A stretch of 64,000 bases of DNA from Mycolicibacterium lacusdiani (GTDB lineage: Bacteria; Actinomycetota; Actinomycetes; Mycobacteriales; Mycobacteriaceae): contig NZ_JAKCFC010000001.1 in assembly GCF_021916785.1 (NCBI RefSeq), forward strand, positions 434,001-498,000, read 5' to 3'. Every line of letters begins with the position of its first letter. Position 1 is the first letter of the stretch. Under the pieces are notes generated by a model. That model was not told where the DNA came from and searched no databases. It worked only from the letters and a program-made list of their open reading frames with translations. Shown in pieces: positions 8,802 through 17,327 of the stretch. Made by a program: the position numbers and the translations under genes.

Positions 8802-9430
8802 TGACCGAGGTGCATCTGGTGGACCACCCGCTGGTGCAGCACAAGCTGACACTTATGCGCCGAAAGGACGCCAGCACGAAGACCTTTCGCCAGCTTCTGC
8901 ACGAGGTGTCGATGCTGATGGCCTACGAGGTGCTGCGCGATATCCCGATGCACGACGTCGAGGTCGAGACGCCACTGGAGGTGACCCGCGGCAAGGCCAT
9001 CGACGGCAAGAAGCTGGTGTTCGTGTCGATTCTGCGAGCAGGCAGCGGCATCCTCGACGGCATGCTGGCGGTGGTACCCGGCGCTCGGGTCGGGCACATC
9101 GGCCTCTACCGCGACCCGAAGACGCTGATCGCCGTCGAGTACTACTTCAAGCTGCCGACCGACCTCGACGAGCGCGACGTCGTGGTGGTGGATCCGATGC
9201 TCGCAACCGGACACTCCGCGGTTGCCGCCGTCGAGCGGCTCAAGGAGTCCGGGCCCAAGTCGATCAAGTTCGTGTGCCTGCTGGCGTGCCCGGAGGGCAT
9301 CGCCGCGTTGCACGCCGAACACCCCGACGTCCCGATCTACACCGCGGCCGTCGACCGGGAACTCGACGAGCACGGATACATCGTGCCGGGCATGGGCGAC
9401 GCGGGTGACCGCATGTTCGGCACCAAGTGA
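8801..9430 (+). CDS. upp: Uracil phosphoribosyltransferase
   Basis: 209 residues, the usual length for bacterial Upp. It makes UMP and PPi from uracil and PRPP. Present are [12 protein letters not shown] at the N-terminus, the flexible [15 protein letters not shown] loop, the PRPP-binding [14 protein letters not shown] region and the uracil-binding C-terminus [15 protein letters not shown]. Its ATG overlaps the DUF1688 stop. Usually a salvage enzyme, here it is the third gene of a URC module, where ribosylation of uracil is the entry step. It may serve both roles, unless another upp exists elsewhere in the genome. Confidence 0.95.
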   Translation: MTEVHLVDHPLVQHKLTLMRRKDASTKTFRQLLHEVSMLMAYEVLRDIPMHDVEVETPLEVTRGKAIDGKKLVFVSILRAGSGILDGMLAVVPGARVGHIGLYRDPKTLIAVEYYFKLPTDLDERDVVVVDPMLATGHSAVAAVERLKESGPKSIKFVCLLACPEGIAALHAEHPDVPIYTAAVDRELDEHGYIVPGMGDAGDRMFGTK

Positions 9431-9467
9431 CGGTGTCACGGGTTTGCCCGCGACGAGTCGCGTAGTC

Positions 9468-9473
9468 GACAAT
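9468..9473 (+). promoter_or_regulatory. Possible -10 element (GACAAT), leaderless start
   Basis: GACAAT ends five bases before the GTG start of the carboxypeptidase gene at 9479, with no ribosome site between. The 48-bp gap after upp could therefore hold a separate promoter giving a leaderless transcript. Confidence 0.35.
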
Positions 9474-9478
9474 CGGGC

Positions 9479-10843
9479 GTGACCACACGGCGGCGGGCGA
9501 CTGTCATCGCTGCCGTCGTCGTCGTATTGGCCGCATCGACCGTCGGCGCGGTCGCCGTCACCCGCGGCGACTACTTCGGCGGAGCCGAGGCCGCGCCGTC
9601 CGATCCCCGGCCGTCGCCGGCCGCCGCAGCCCCGTTCGCGACGCTCAACCCCGACGCACCCACACCCACCTCCGCCGGTCTGGCCGAAGCGTTGGCACCA
9701 GCTCTGGCCAACCCCGATCTCGGCCTGCTGACCGGTCGCGTCGCCGACGCGACGACCGGTGACGTGCTGTGGCAGCAGAACCCGGACCTGCCGCAGACGC
9801 CCGGTTCGGTGACGAAGGTGCTCACGGCGGCGGCCGCGCTGCTGGCGCTGTCACCCGCACACCGCGTGGCGACCACGGTGGTGCCCGGGTCGGTTCCCGG
9901 CCAGGTGGTGCTCGTCGGCGGCGGTGACCCGACCCTCACCGCCCAGCCCGCAGGCGAAACCGGCTACTACGTCGATGCTCCGCGGCTCGACGATCTCGCC
10001 GAGCAGGTGCTTGCCTCGGGCGTTCCCGCGCAAAGCATCGTGGTCGATACCGCACTGTTCCCCGGGCCCACCATGGCCCGCGGATGGAACCCCATCGACA
10101 TCGAGGGCGGCAGCATCGCCCCGATCGAGCCGGTGATGCTCGACGGCGGTCGCAGACAACCGTTGGTCACGTACTCCCCCCGCACCGCCACACCGGCACT
10201 CGACACCGGCCGCGCGCTGGCCGACCGGCTCGGGGTCGACCCGTCGGCGGTGACGGCCGGCCAGGCACCGCCGGGAGCCAGTCCCGTTGCGAGGGTGTGG
10301 TCGGCACCGCTCAGCGTGCGCCTGCACCAGATGATGGTGCTCTCCGACGACGTCACCGCCGAGACCATCGCGAGGGAGGTGGCACTCGCCCGAGACAAGC
10401 CCGCGACGTTCGACGGGGCCGTCGAGGCGGTGACCGACGTACTCACCGAAGCGGGCGTCGACCTCGCCGGGCTGGACCTGTCGGACCTCAGCGGCCTCTC
10501 GACCGACGACCGCATCCCCGCCCGGGTCGTCGACGACGTCGTCGCGGCCGCTACCGGGACCGGCGACCAGTCCGAGAAGCTGCGCGCGATGGTCGACGAT
10601 CTCGCCGTCGGGGGCGGAAGCGGAACGCTGTGGGACCGATTCGTGGCGCCCTCACCCGGGGCCGGCTGGATCCGCGCCAAGACCGGCACGTTGGACAACG
10701 TGAACGCCCTCGCCGGATACGTCGTCGACGTCGACGGTCGCGCGCTGACGTTCGCCTTGATGTCGACGGGCACCATGCAGGACGTCGCCAAGCCCGCGCT
10801 CGACGCGGTGGCCACGGTGCTGCGGCTGTGCGGTTGTCGCTGA
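9479..10843 (+). CDS. dacB: D-alanyl-D-alanine carboxypeptidase/endopeptidase (PBP4, DacB family)
   Basis: 454 residues from a GTG start. A single hydrophobic N-terminal segment (about residues 8-28) exports or anchors it outside the membrane. The serine penicillin-binding triad is present: S110-V-T-K113, then S-D-D in MVLSDDVTAE where most relatives have SxN, and K-T-G in IRAKTGTLDN near the C-terminus. It trims pentapeptide stems and may cut crosslinks in peptidoglycan. The replacement of Asn by Asp in the second motif is notable but is also seen in actinobacterial members. It is not functionally linked to the uracil genes before it. Confidence 0.88.
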   Translation: MTTRRRATVIAAVVVVLAASTVGAVAVTRGDYFGGAEAAPSDPRPSPAAAAPFATLNPDAPTPTSAGLAEALAPALANPDLGLLTGRVADATTGDVLWQQNPDLPQTPGSVTKVLTAAAALLALSPAHRVATTVVPGSVPGQVVLVGGGDPTLTAQPAGETGYYVDAPRLDDLAEQVLASGVPAQSIVVDTALFPGPTMARGWNPIDIEGGSIAPIEPVMLDGGRRQPLVTYSPRTATPALDTGRALADRLGVDPSAVTAGQAPPGASPVARVWSAPLSVRLHQMMVLSDDVTAETIAREVALARDKPATFDGAVEAVTDVLTEAGVDLAGLDLSDLSGLSTDDRIPARVVDDVVAAATGTGDQSEKLRAMVDDLAVGGGSGTLWDRFVAPSPGAGWIRAKTGTLDNVNALAGYVVDVDGRALTFALMSTGTMQDVAKPALDAVATVLRLCGCR

Positions 10844-10858
10844 GCAGGGCGTGGTCCG

Positions 10859-12049
10859 CTAAGAGTTTCGAGCGGCCGCTTCCGGCACCCTCGCCAGCCC
10901 GGGCAGCGGACCGAATGCCCGCGCCAACAGCGGGCTGATCGCGGCGACCGCCGCCAACCCGACCGACACCATCACGGCACCGCGCGCACCGTGGGCGTCG
11001 GTCGCGACGCCGGCCAGGGCGGTGCCGATGGAGCCGCCCACGATAGCGGCGCTGCTCAGCCAGCCGAACGCCTCCGTGGCCACGTGCTGACTGATTTCTC
11101 GCGACACCATCAGGTGCAGGACCGACATGGCAGGCGCGAACCCGACGCCGGACACGAGCAGTGCGACGAACTGCAGTGCGAGGTTGTCGAGGACCCCGTA
11201 GAGAGCAACGCCCAGGCCAACCGCGGTGAGCGCTGCGACGACTCCGCTGAGGCCGAGTTGACGGTGTCCGAGCAGGAGTCCCCCGATCAGCGAACCGACG
11301 CTGGCCGAGGCGATCGCCGCGCCCGCGACGAGGCCGTTGCTGCCGAGCGCCGCGATGATGCCGACCTCCAGTGCGGTGAACGACGCGACCAAGGCGAGGC
11401 TGGCGATCCCGGCCAGCAGGACCGCCCGGTGAAACAGGATTCGGCCGAACCTGGTGTGGTTCACCGCCTTCGCCGGATGAAATCCACGGGAGCCGAGGAG
11501 GAACCACGCCGTGCCCAGCAGCACGACTGCGGCGCACAGGAGCAACGGGAACGTGGTGGCGATGGTCGATGCGAGGACGGTGGCCGCGACGGGGCCGACG
11601 ACCCAGATCAGTTCCTGCGCCGTGGTATCGAGGGCGAACAGCGTCCGCACCTCGTTACCGGGAACCATCCGCGGGTACAGAGCCCGCACGACCGGCATCA
11701 GCGGTGGCATCGAGGCACCCGTGAGCAGACCCAGCCCCACCAGCAGTCCGGCGGAGGAGCCGGCGAACGCCAAAGCGACTGTGCCCGAAGCGTTCACGAC
11801 GCTGGCGGTCGCCAAGGTACGCGCCACCCCGAGGCGTCCGGCGAGACGCGCCGTCACCGGCATGGCGATGGCCTCCCCCACGCCCACGCTCGCCACCACG
11901 GCACCGGCCAGCGCGTACGACCCCGTCAAACCCTGAACGTGCAACAGGATCGCTAGCGACAGGATGCCCAGCGGAAGACGGGCGAACAACTGCGCGGCCG
12001 TCACGTTCAGGACACCCGGCACCCCAAGCAAGTTCCGGTAGGTGCCCAT
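10859..12049 (-). CDS. MFS transporter (12-TM type)
   Basis: 396 residues with about 12 hydrophobic segments and a motif-A-like loop ARLAGRLGVARTLATA after TM2. No substrate-specific motif is visible. It is divergently transcribed from the TetR gene at 12128. A perfect 16-bp palindrome lies between them, so it is very likely repressed by that TetR protein, as in classic efflux/repressor pairs. The C-terminal part ends just past the convergent carboxypeptidase stop. Confidence 0.83.
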   Translation of the reverse strand: MGTYRNLLGVPGVLNVTAAQLFARLPLGILSLAILLHVQGLTGSYALAGAVVASVGVGEAIAMPVTARLAGRLGVARTLATASVVNASGTVALAFAGSSAGLLVGLGLLTGASMPPLMPVVRALYPRMVPGNEVRTLFALDTTAQELIWVVGPVAATVLASTIATTFPLLLCAAVVLLGTAWFLLGSRGFHPAKAVNHTRFGRILFHRAVLLAGIASLALVASFTALEVGIIAALGSNGLVAGAAIASASVGSLIGGLLLGHRQLGLSGVVAALTAVGLGVALYGVLDNLALQFVALLVSGVGFAPAMSVLHLMVSREISQHVATEAFGWLSSAAIVGGSIGTALAGVATDAHGARGAVMVSVGLAAVAAISPLLARAFGPLPGLARVPEAAARNS

Positions 12050-12078
12050 CGTCGCCGTCCTTTACTCGCTACGCGCTA

Positions 12079-12094
12079 TACCGTCCAGACGGTA
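12079..12094. promoter_or_regulatory. TetR-type operator (TACCGTC-CA-GACGGTA)
   Basis: A perfect inverted repeat of 7+2+7 bases lies in the 78-bp divergent region, 30 bp from the MFS start and 34 bp from the TetR start. Size and symmetry fit a TetR dimer site. It would repress both genes. Confidence 0.7.
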
Positions 12095-12115
12095 CACAAG
12101 CGCTGGACGTGATCG

Positions 12116-12121
12116 TAAGGT
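12116..12121 (+). promoter_or_regulatory. Possible -10 element (TAAGGT), leaderless start
   Basis: TAAGGT fits TANNNT and ends six bases before the GTG of the TetR gene at 12128. There is no ribosome site. It would give a leaderless or near-leaderless transcript, with the operator 22 bases further upstream near the -35 position. Confidence 0.35.
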
Positions 12122-12127
12122 GGGCGT

Positions 12128-12670
12128 GTGACGTCGTCGCGGGATCGCATACTCGACGCGTACGCGGACCTTCTGATCACCGAAGGCGAGCGTCACGCGA
12201 CGCTCGAAGCCGTCGCGGCTCGCGCGGAGGTGTCCAAGGGTGGGCTGCTGTACCACTTCCCCTCGAAGGATCAGCTGGCCGTAGGACTCTGCGACCGCCT
12301 GGCGGCACTGGCGGCTCAGGACGCAGAGGCAATGCGCACCGCGGACGAAGGGCCTGCGCGGTACTACGTCCGCTCGTCGCACTATGCCGACACGCCACTG
12401 GACCGCGCACTGGTCGCCGTATCCCGATTGCGACAGTCGGGCGACGGCCGGGCAGGCGCGGCCATCGAGGCCGCATCGGAGGCCTGGCTGGATCTCCTGC
12501 ACGACGCGCTCGGGGACCTCGACGTCGCACGCGCCGTGAAGTTGATCGGCGACGGGCTCTACTACAACGCCCTCAACCGGGCCCTGGGTGGGCTGCCGGA
12601 ATTGCTGGAGGCCGACGAGGGGATCCTCGAGGTCGTCGATCGAATCACGAACGCAGGCAAACGGTCTTGA
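12128..12670 (+). CDS. TetR-family repressor of the divergent MFS gene
   Basis: 180 residues from a GTG. The N-terminal HTH is at about residues 6-52, with ILDAYADLLITEG, the helix-turn-helix ATLEAVAARAEVSKGGLLYHF and SKDQL. The YHF motif after the recognition helix is the TetR/AcrR hallmark. The helical C-terminal domain carries a ligand pocket of unknown specificity. Position and the shared operator point to drug- or metabolite-induced control of the adjacent exporter and of itself. The inducer cannot be predicted. Confidence 0.9.
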   Translation: MTSSRDRILDAYADLLITEGERHATLEAVAARAEVSKGGLLYHFPSKDQLAVGLCDRLAALAAQDAEAMRTADEGPARYYVRSSHYADTPLDRALVAVSRLRQSGDGRAGAAIEAASEAWLDLLHDALGDLDVARAVKLIGDGLYYNALNRALGGLPELLEADEGILEVVDRITNAGKRS

Positions 12671-12762
12671 CGCCAGGCCTGCGACGCATGCCTCCCATGC
12701 AGGCCCCGCGCCGTCCCTGAACCGGCCACGAGTTTCCATTCGGTTAACAGGTCCGTCGGGTC

Positions 12763-12791
12763 TTGTTCTATTTCGGACGTCCGTCTACTGT
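12763..12791 (+). promoter_or_regulatory. Promoter with a palindromic operator in the spacer, upstream of the APC operon
   Basis: TTGTTC (12763-12768) and TACTGT (12786-12791) are 17 bases apart and resemble a sigma-70 type promoter. The spacer contains the perfect palindrome CGGACGTCCG (12774-12783). A repressor bound there would block RNA polymerase. The obvious candidate is the TetR protein encoded at the operon's 3' end. The rest of the 213-bp gap shows nothing I can identify. Confidence 0.5.
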
Positions 12792-12883
12792 TCCTGAGAG
12801 CGTGCGATCCAGGTCACCGACGAGCCGGAGCGCATCCCGCCATCCGGCACGAACAGCCCGCGAGATCGCTTGGGAGAAGACGA

Positions 12884-14359
12884 ATGTCAGCACACGCACC
12901 GGACGCCGCCCCCGTGGCGTCCGCAGATCCAGGGGCCGTGGTCGGCACCACCGGGTTCAAGGCCAATCTCGGCACCGGCCGCGTCGCACTCCTCGTCATC
13001 GCCTGCGCCGCGCCGCTGGGATCCGTCATCGGCAACACTCCGATCGGCTTCACCCTGGGCAACGGTGCCGGCCTTCCCATCATCTTCCTGGTGGCCGGCC
13101 TGGTCCTCGCGTGCTTCGCGGCGGGATACGTTGCGATCAACCGGGCCGTTCCCGGCGGAGGCGGATTCGCCCGCTACGTGCACGCGGGATTCGGGCCCGG
13201 GGCGGGTCTCGGCGCGGCCTACGCGACCACCGTGGCGTACGGATCGGGGACGATCGCCATCACCGCGGCCGCCGGATACTTCGCCGACGTGATCGCGCAG
13301 CCGTACGGCGTGGACCTGCCCTGGTGGCTGTACTCGATCGTGGCCATGGTGATCGTCGGCACGATCGGGCGCTACGCCGCCGACCTGAGTGCGAAGGTGC
13401 TGCTGGTCATGATCGCCGCGGAGTTCGCGATGCTGATCGTGCTCGACGTCCTGATCCTCGCGCACAGTGGACTCTCGGCGTTCCCGCTGGACGTCTTCTC
13501 CCCGAAGCAGGTGTTCTCCGGCAGTGTCGGCCCCGCGCTGATGATCGCGTTCACCTCGTTCATCGGCATCGAGTCCGCGGTCATCTACGCCAACGAGGCG
13601 CGCAACCCCGGCAAGACGGTGCCGCGCGCCATCTACCTGTGCGTCGGCGTCATCTCGATCTTCTACTTCCTCACCGTGTGGCTCATCGTCGGCTCGGTCG
13701 GCGTGAACCAGATCGTGCCCGTGGCGCAGGAGGAGCAGGGCGACCTCCTGTTCACCCTCTCGGGTCAACAAGGTGGCACCGTGCTGACGACGCTGATGCA
13801 GGTCTTCTTCCTCACCAGCGTCCTGGCATCGCTGGTGGCGCTGCACAATGCGACGACGCGCTACCTGCAGACGATGGGCGCCCAGGGCACCATGCCGCGG
13901 TTCCTGGGCGTCCTACACCCGCGGTACCGGGGACCGGCACGTGCGAGCGAGGCCCTGTCGGTGCTGACCGCCGTGCTGGTGGCCCTGTTCGTGATCGTCG
14001 GCCTCGACCCCTACCTCGGCGTCTACACCAGCCTCGGCGGCCTGTTCACGGTCGGCATCGTGGCCATGCAGGGCGCGGTGGCCGTCACCGTGGTGGTGTT
14101 CTTCCGCAAGCGCAGGGACCGGCGGCTCTGGAAGACGCTGATCGCCCCCGCCATCGGCGCGCTCGGGCTGCTCACCGCCACCGGCCTGATCATCGCCAAC
14201 TACTCGGTCCTCACGGGAACCGACGCCCTGCTGCCGAACCTGCTGCCCTGGTGCATTCCGTTGGCGTTCGTCATCGGCTTCGTCGTGTACCACCGTCGCC
14301 GCGACCTCGTCGTCGACTTCGATCCCGCGCCGCCGACCGAGAGCCGAGCCCAGCCGTGA
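12884..14359 (+). CDS. APC-superfamily amino acid/amine permease
   Basis: 491 residues, about 12 TM segments. The N-terminal ALLVIACAAPLGSVIGNTPIGF corresponds to the APC TM1 region with its unwound substrate site. GGGGFARYVHAGFGPGAG matches the conserved TM2/loop region, and SFIGIESAVIYANEARNPGKTVPRA is the TM6-7 signature. Members import amino acids, amines or similar zwitterions by symport or exchange. As the first gene of an operon with a kinase, a PLP aminotransferase and an aldolase, it probably brings in the amino substrate of that pathway. The ATG is preceded by a GGGAGA-type ribosome site. Confidence 0.9.
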   Translation: MSAHAPDAAPVASADPGAVVGTTGFKANLGTGRVALLVIACAAPLGSVIGNTPIGFTLGNGAGLPIIFLVAGLVLACFAAGYVAINRAVPGGGGFARYVHAGFGPGAGLGAAYATTVAYGSGTIAITAAAGYFADVIAQPYGVDLPWWLYSIVAMVIVGTIGRYAADLSAKVLLVMIAAEFAMLIVLDVLILAHSGLSAFPLDVFSPKQVFSGSVGPALMIAFTSFIGIESAVIYANEARNPGKTVPRAIYLCVGVISIFYFLTVWLIVGSVGVNQIVPVAQEEQGDLLFTLSGQQGGTVLTTLMQVFFLTSVLASLVALHNATTRYLQTMGAQGTMPRFLGVLHPRYRGPARASEALSVLTAVLVALFVIVGLDPYLGVYTSLGGLFTVGIVAMQGAVAVTVVVFFRKRRDRRLWKTLIAPAIGALGLLTATGLIIANYSVLTGTDALLPNLLPWCIPLAFVIGFVVYHRRRDLVVDFDPAPPTESRAQP

Positions 14360-15345
14360 GCGCCGTGGCGGTGATCGGCCCGCACCTCATCGACGTCCTC
14401 GGCCGTCCTGTCTCCGAGATCCCCGCGGGACAGGGCAGTGTCGTCCTCGACGAGATCCGCGTCACGGTCGCCGGGACCGGCGGCGGAGCGGCGGTCGACC
14501 TCGCCAAGCTCGGCGCCACGGTGTCGTCGTTCGCGGCCATCGGAGACGACGTCCTCGGGCGGCTCCTCGTCACACAGCTCCACGAATACGGCGTCGACAC
14601 CACGGGATTGGTGATGCAGCACGGGCAGAAGACGGCGTCGACGATCCTCCCGATCCGGCCCAACGGGGAACGGCCCGCGCTGCATGTCCCCGGTGCGATG
14701 GCGTCGCTTCGGCCGGCCGACGTGAACGGCGCCGCCCTGCTCGCCGCAGACGCGGTCCTCTTCGGCGGGCCGGAAACGACACCGCGACTGCTGGATTCGG
14801 AGGGCATCGACATGTTCGGAGCCGTACGCGCCGCTGGAATACCGATATTCGTGGACCTGCTCTATCCCGGACGACCCGAAACGCTCGAACTACTCGGTCC
14901 GCTGTTGCCACTGATCGACTGGTTCATGCCCAACGATCAGCAGCTGCGCGGACTCACCGGCGTCGACGACGTCGTCGAGGCCGCACGAATCCTGTTGGGA
15001 CGTGGGGTCGGTGCCGTCGCCGTCACCGTCGGCGAACACGGTGCCCTGCTGGTGCGGCCGGACGCCGACCCGGTCTCCGTTCCGGCACTGCCCACCACCG
15101 TGGTCGACACCACCGGGTGCGGCGACTCCTTCAACGCGGGGATGATCACCGGCCTGCTGTCCCGATGCTCCGCGGCGGACGCCGCGCTCATCGGCTCCGC
15201 GTGTGGCGCGCTGGTGGCCTCCGGACTCGGATCCGACGCCGGCATCGAGGACCTTCACGGCGTGCTGAACCTCGTCTCCGCGTCGAACCCCGAGGCGGGC
15301 CACCGCATCGCCGACCAACTCGCCGCCGCACGCTCGACCACCTGA
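14356..15345 (+). CDS. PfkB-family carbohydrate kinase
   Basis: 329 residues from a GTG overlapping the permease stop (GTGA). It has the ribokinase fold markers: GTGGGAAVDLAKLGATVSSFAAIGDD (first PfkB signature region, residues about 40-65) and DTTGCGDSFNAGM near residue 255, where the second Asp is the catalytic base and the Gly-rich turn the anion hole. It transfers phosphate from ATP to a sugar or nucleoside hydroxyl; the substrate is not predictable. In this operon it would phosphorylate the product of, or the substrate for, the adjacent aminotransferase before aldol cleavage. Confidence 0.88.
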   Translation: MSAVAVIGPHLIDVLGRPVSEIPAGQGSVVLDEIRVTVAGTGGGAAVDLAKLGATVSSFAAIGDDVLGRLLVTQLHEYGVDTTGLVMQHGQKTASTILPIRPNGERPALHVPGAMASLRPADVNGAALLAADAVLFGGPETTPRLLDSEGIDMFGAVRAAGIPIFVDLLYPGRPETLELLGPLLPLIDWFMPNDQQLRGLTGVDDVVEAARILLGRGVGAVAVTVGEHGALLVRPDADPVSVPALPTTVVDTTGCGDSFNAGMITGLLSRCSAADAALIGSACGALVASGLGSDAGIEDLHGVLNLVSASNPEAGHRIADQLAAARSTT

Positions 15346-15376
15346 CCCGAACTCACCGCACCAAAGGGAGAACACC

Positions 15377-16636
15377 GTGACCACCGACATCGACGTCACC
15401 GCTGATCGGCGTCAGCGCAGCGCCGACGCCGAGCTGCGCCGCCGCGCCAAGGCCGTCGTGCCCAACGGCATGTACGGCCACGAGAACATGAACGCGTTCC
15501 CGGCGATCCCCCAGTTCATCGCGCGGTCGCGGGGTGCCCGGCTGTGGGACGTGGACGGCAACGAGTACGTCGACCTGATGTGCAGCTGGGGTCCGGTCAT
15601 CCTCGGCCATGGCAATCCGGTGGTGGAGGCAGCCGCCGAAGAGCAACGCCGACAGGGCGATTGCCTCAACGGCCCCGCGCCCATCATGGTGGAGCTGGCG
15701 GAGGCCTTCGTCGAGACGGTTGCCGACGCCGACTGGGCCATGTTCGCCAAGAACGGCACCGACGCCACCACGATGTGCTGCACGATCGCACGCGCCGCGA
15801 CCGGCCGCGCGTTGATCCTCGTCGCCGAGGGCGCCTACCACGGCGCCGCCCCGTGGTGCACCCCGTTCCCCGCGGGCGTCACGGCCGCGGACCGCGCCAA
15901 CCTGCTGCAGTACCGGTTCAACGACGTCGCCTCGATCCGCGCCGCCGTCGGCGATCGGGCAGGCGACGTCGCCGCGATCATCGTCAGCCCCTTCCGGCAC
16001 GATGCCGGCTTCGACCAGGAGTTCGTCGACCCCACCTTCGCCCGGGACGTCCGCGCCTACTGCGACGAGATCGGCGCGGCGCTCATCCTCGACGACGTCC
16101 GCGCCGGTTTCCGGCTGCACCATGGCGGCAGCTGGGAACCCCTCGGCGTACGAGTGGATCTGACGCCCTGGAGCAAGGCGATCGCGAACGGCTACCCGCT
16201 GGCCGCGGTCACCGGCACCGACCGCTACCGGGACGCCGCCGGCGGCATCTTCGTCACCGGCTCGTTCTGGATGGGAGCCGTGGACATGGCCGCCGGCCTC
16301 GCCACCATCACCGAGTTGGCCCGCCGCGACGCCGTGTCCCGGATGCGCGACCTCGGGCAGCACCTGCGCACCGGCATCGTCGAGAGCGCCGAGCGGTGGG
16401 GTTTCGACGTGCACTACACCGGGCCCGCTCAGATGCCGAATCTGTTGTTCGGCAACGACTCCGACTACGAGCTGTCCATCGCGTTCAGCGCGGAGGCACA
16501 GGCTCGCGGGGTCTACGTGCACCCCAAGCACAATTGGTTCGTCTCGGCCGCGATGACCGACGGCGACCTCGACATGGCACTCACCGGTCTCGACGGCGCC
16601 TTCGGCGCGCTGCGCGCCCGGTACCCCCGCACATGA
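15377..16636 (+). CDS. Class III (GSAM-like) PLP aminotransferase
   Basis: 419 residues from a GTG with AAGGGAG at 15364-15370. The fold-type I class III features are present: LWDVDGNEYVDL at the N-terminus, NGTDATTMCCTIARAATGR, EGAYHGAAPW, the PLP-N1 Asp in LILDDVRAGFR, and the Schiff-base Lys in PWSKAIANGYPLAAV. It resembles glutamate-1-semialdehyde aminomutase in sequence pattern. It sits in a catabolic-looking operon rather than with heme genes, so an omega-amino or amino-sugar transaminase is more likely. Its 3' end overlaps the aldolase start by ATGA. Confidence 0.88.
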   Translation: MTTDIDVTADRRQRSADAELRRRAKAVVPNGMYGHENMNAFPAIPQFIARSRGARLWDVDGNEYVDLMCSWGPVILGHGNPVVEAAAEEQRRQGDCLNGPAPIMVELAEAFVETVADADWAMFAKNGTDATTMCCTIARAATGRALILVAEGAYHGAAPWCTPFPAGVTAADRANLLQYRFNDVASIRAAVGDRAGDVAAIIVSPFRHDAGFDQEFVDPTFARDVRAYCDEIGAALILDDVRAGFRLHHGGSWEPLGVRVDLTPWSKAIANGYPLAAVTGTDRYRDAAGGIFVTGSFWMGAVDMAAGLATITELARRDAVSRMRDLGQHLRTGIVESAERWGFDVHYTGPAQMPNLLFGNDSDYELSIAFSAEAQARGVYVHPKHNWFVSAAMTDGDLDMALTGLDGAFGALRARYPRT

Positions 16637-17271
16637 GCAACCTGCAGGCGCTGCGTGGTGACGTGGCGGCGCGCTGTCGCGACCTGGCAGCGCAGGGCGT
16701 GGCCGTGGCCGGCGCGGGCAACGTCAGCGTGCGGATCGACGATCGTGTCCTGATCACCCGGGCGGGGATGCGCTTCGAGACCGCGAGGGCGGAGGACGTC
16801 GCCGTCGTCAGCCTCGCCGGCGACGTCCTGGTCGGTTCCCGACCGTCCTCCGAGACGGGGTTGCACCTTGGTATCTACGCGCGCTCGGCCGCCGAGGCCG
16901 TGGTCCACACCCACGGGCGGAGTTCCGTCGCCGTCGGGTTGGTGTGCGACCAGATGCCCCTGGTGCACTACAACCTGCTCCGGCTGGGCGGCCGGATACC
17001 GACCATTCCCTACTTCCTGTTCGGCTCCGACGAGCTGGCCGAGGCGGTGGGAGCTGCGGTCGCAGGGGGTTTCGGCACCGTTCTGATGCGCAACCACGGT
17101 GCCGTCAGCAGCGCACGATCGCTGACCGAGGCCGTCGAGCACGCCTGCCTCGTCGAGTGGGTGTGCGACGTCTATCTCGCAGCGTCCGGCATCGGCACAC
17201 CCGCGGTCCTCACCGACGACGATCTAAGTGCCGTCGCTGAACAGAGTCGACGCCTTTCCTACGGCCGCTGA
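16633..17271 (+). CDS. Class II aldolase/adducin-family protein
   Basis: 212 residues, the typical length for FucA/AraD-type enzymes. Visible are the phosphate-binding GAGNVSVRI, the SSETGLHLGIY segment whose Glu is the catalytic acid/base, the zinc-binding HTHGR pair and the third His in RNHGAV. All catalytic and metal residues are therefore intact. The family cleaves phosphorylated keto-sugars to DHAP or a related C3 unit plus an aldehyde, or epimerises ribulose 5-phosphate. In this operon it would cut the product of the kinase. The substrate is unknown. Confidence 0.87.
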   Translation: MSNLQALRGDVAARCRDLAAQGVAVAGAGNVSVRIDDRVLITRAGMRFETARAEDVAVVSLAGDVLVGSRPSSETGLHLGIYARSAAEAVVHTHGRSSVAVGLVCDQMPLVHYNLLRLGGRIPTIPYFLFGSDELAEAVGAAVAGGFGTVLMRNHGAVSSARSLTEAVEHACLVEWVCDVYLAASGIGTPAVLTDDDLSAVAEQSRRLSYGR

Positions 17272-17327
17272 GGGTCATCCGGCCCGGGTCCTACACTCGT
17301 TCACAGCCGGACAGCCGAGGGGACCCG

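Noticed and set aside
12763..14355. Long upstream extension of the PfkB kinase frame
   Set aside because: The part before 14356 is Arg/Pro-rich shadow of the permease; the kinase fold begins at the GTG at 14356.
15377..16636. Aminotransferase as glutamate-1-semialdehyde aminomutase (HemL) of heme synthesis
   Set aside because: Sequence resembles the GSAM class, but the gene lies in a permease-kinase-aldolase operon with no heme genes, so the HemL name is not supported.
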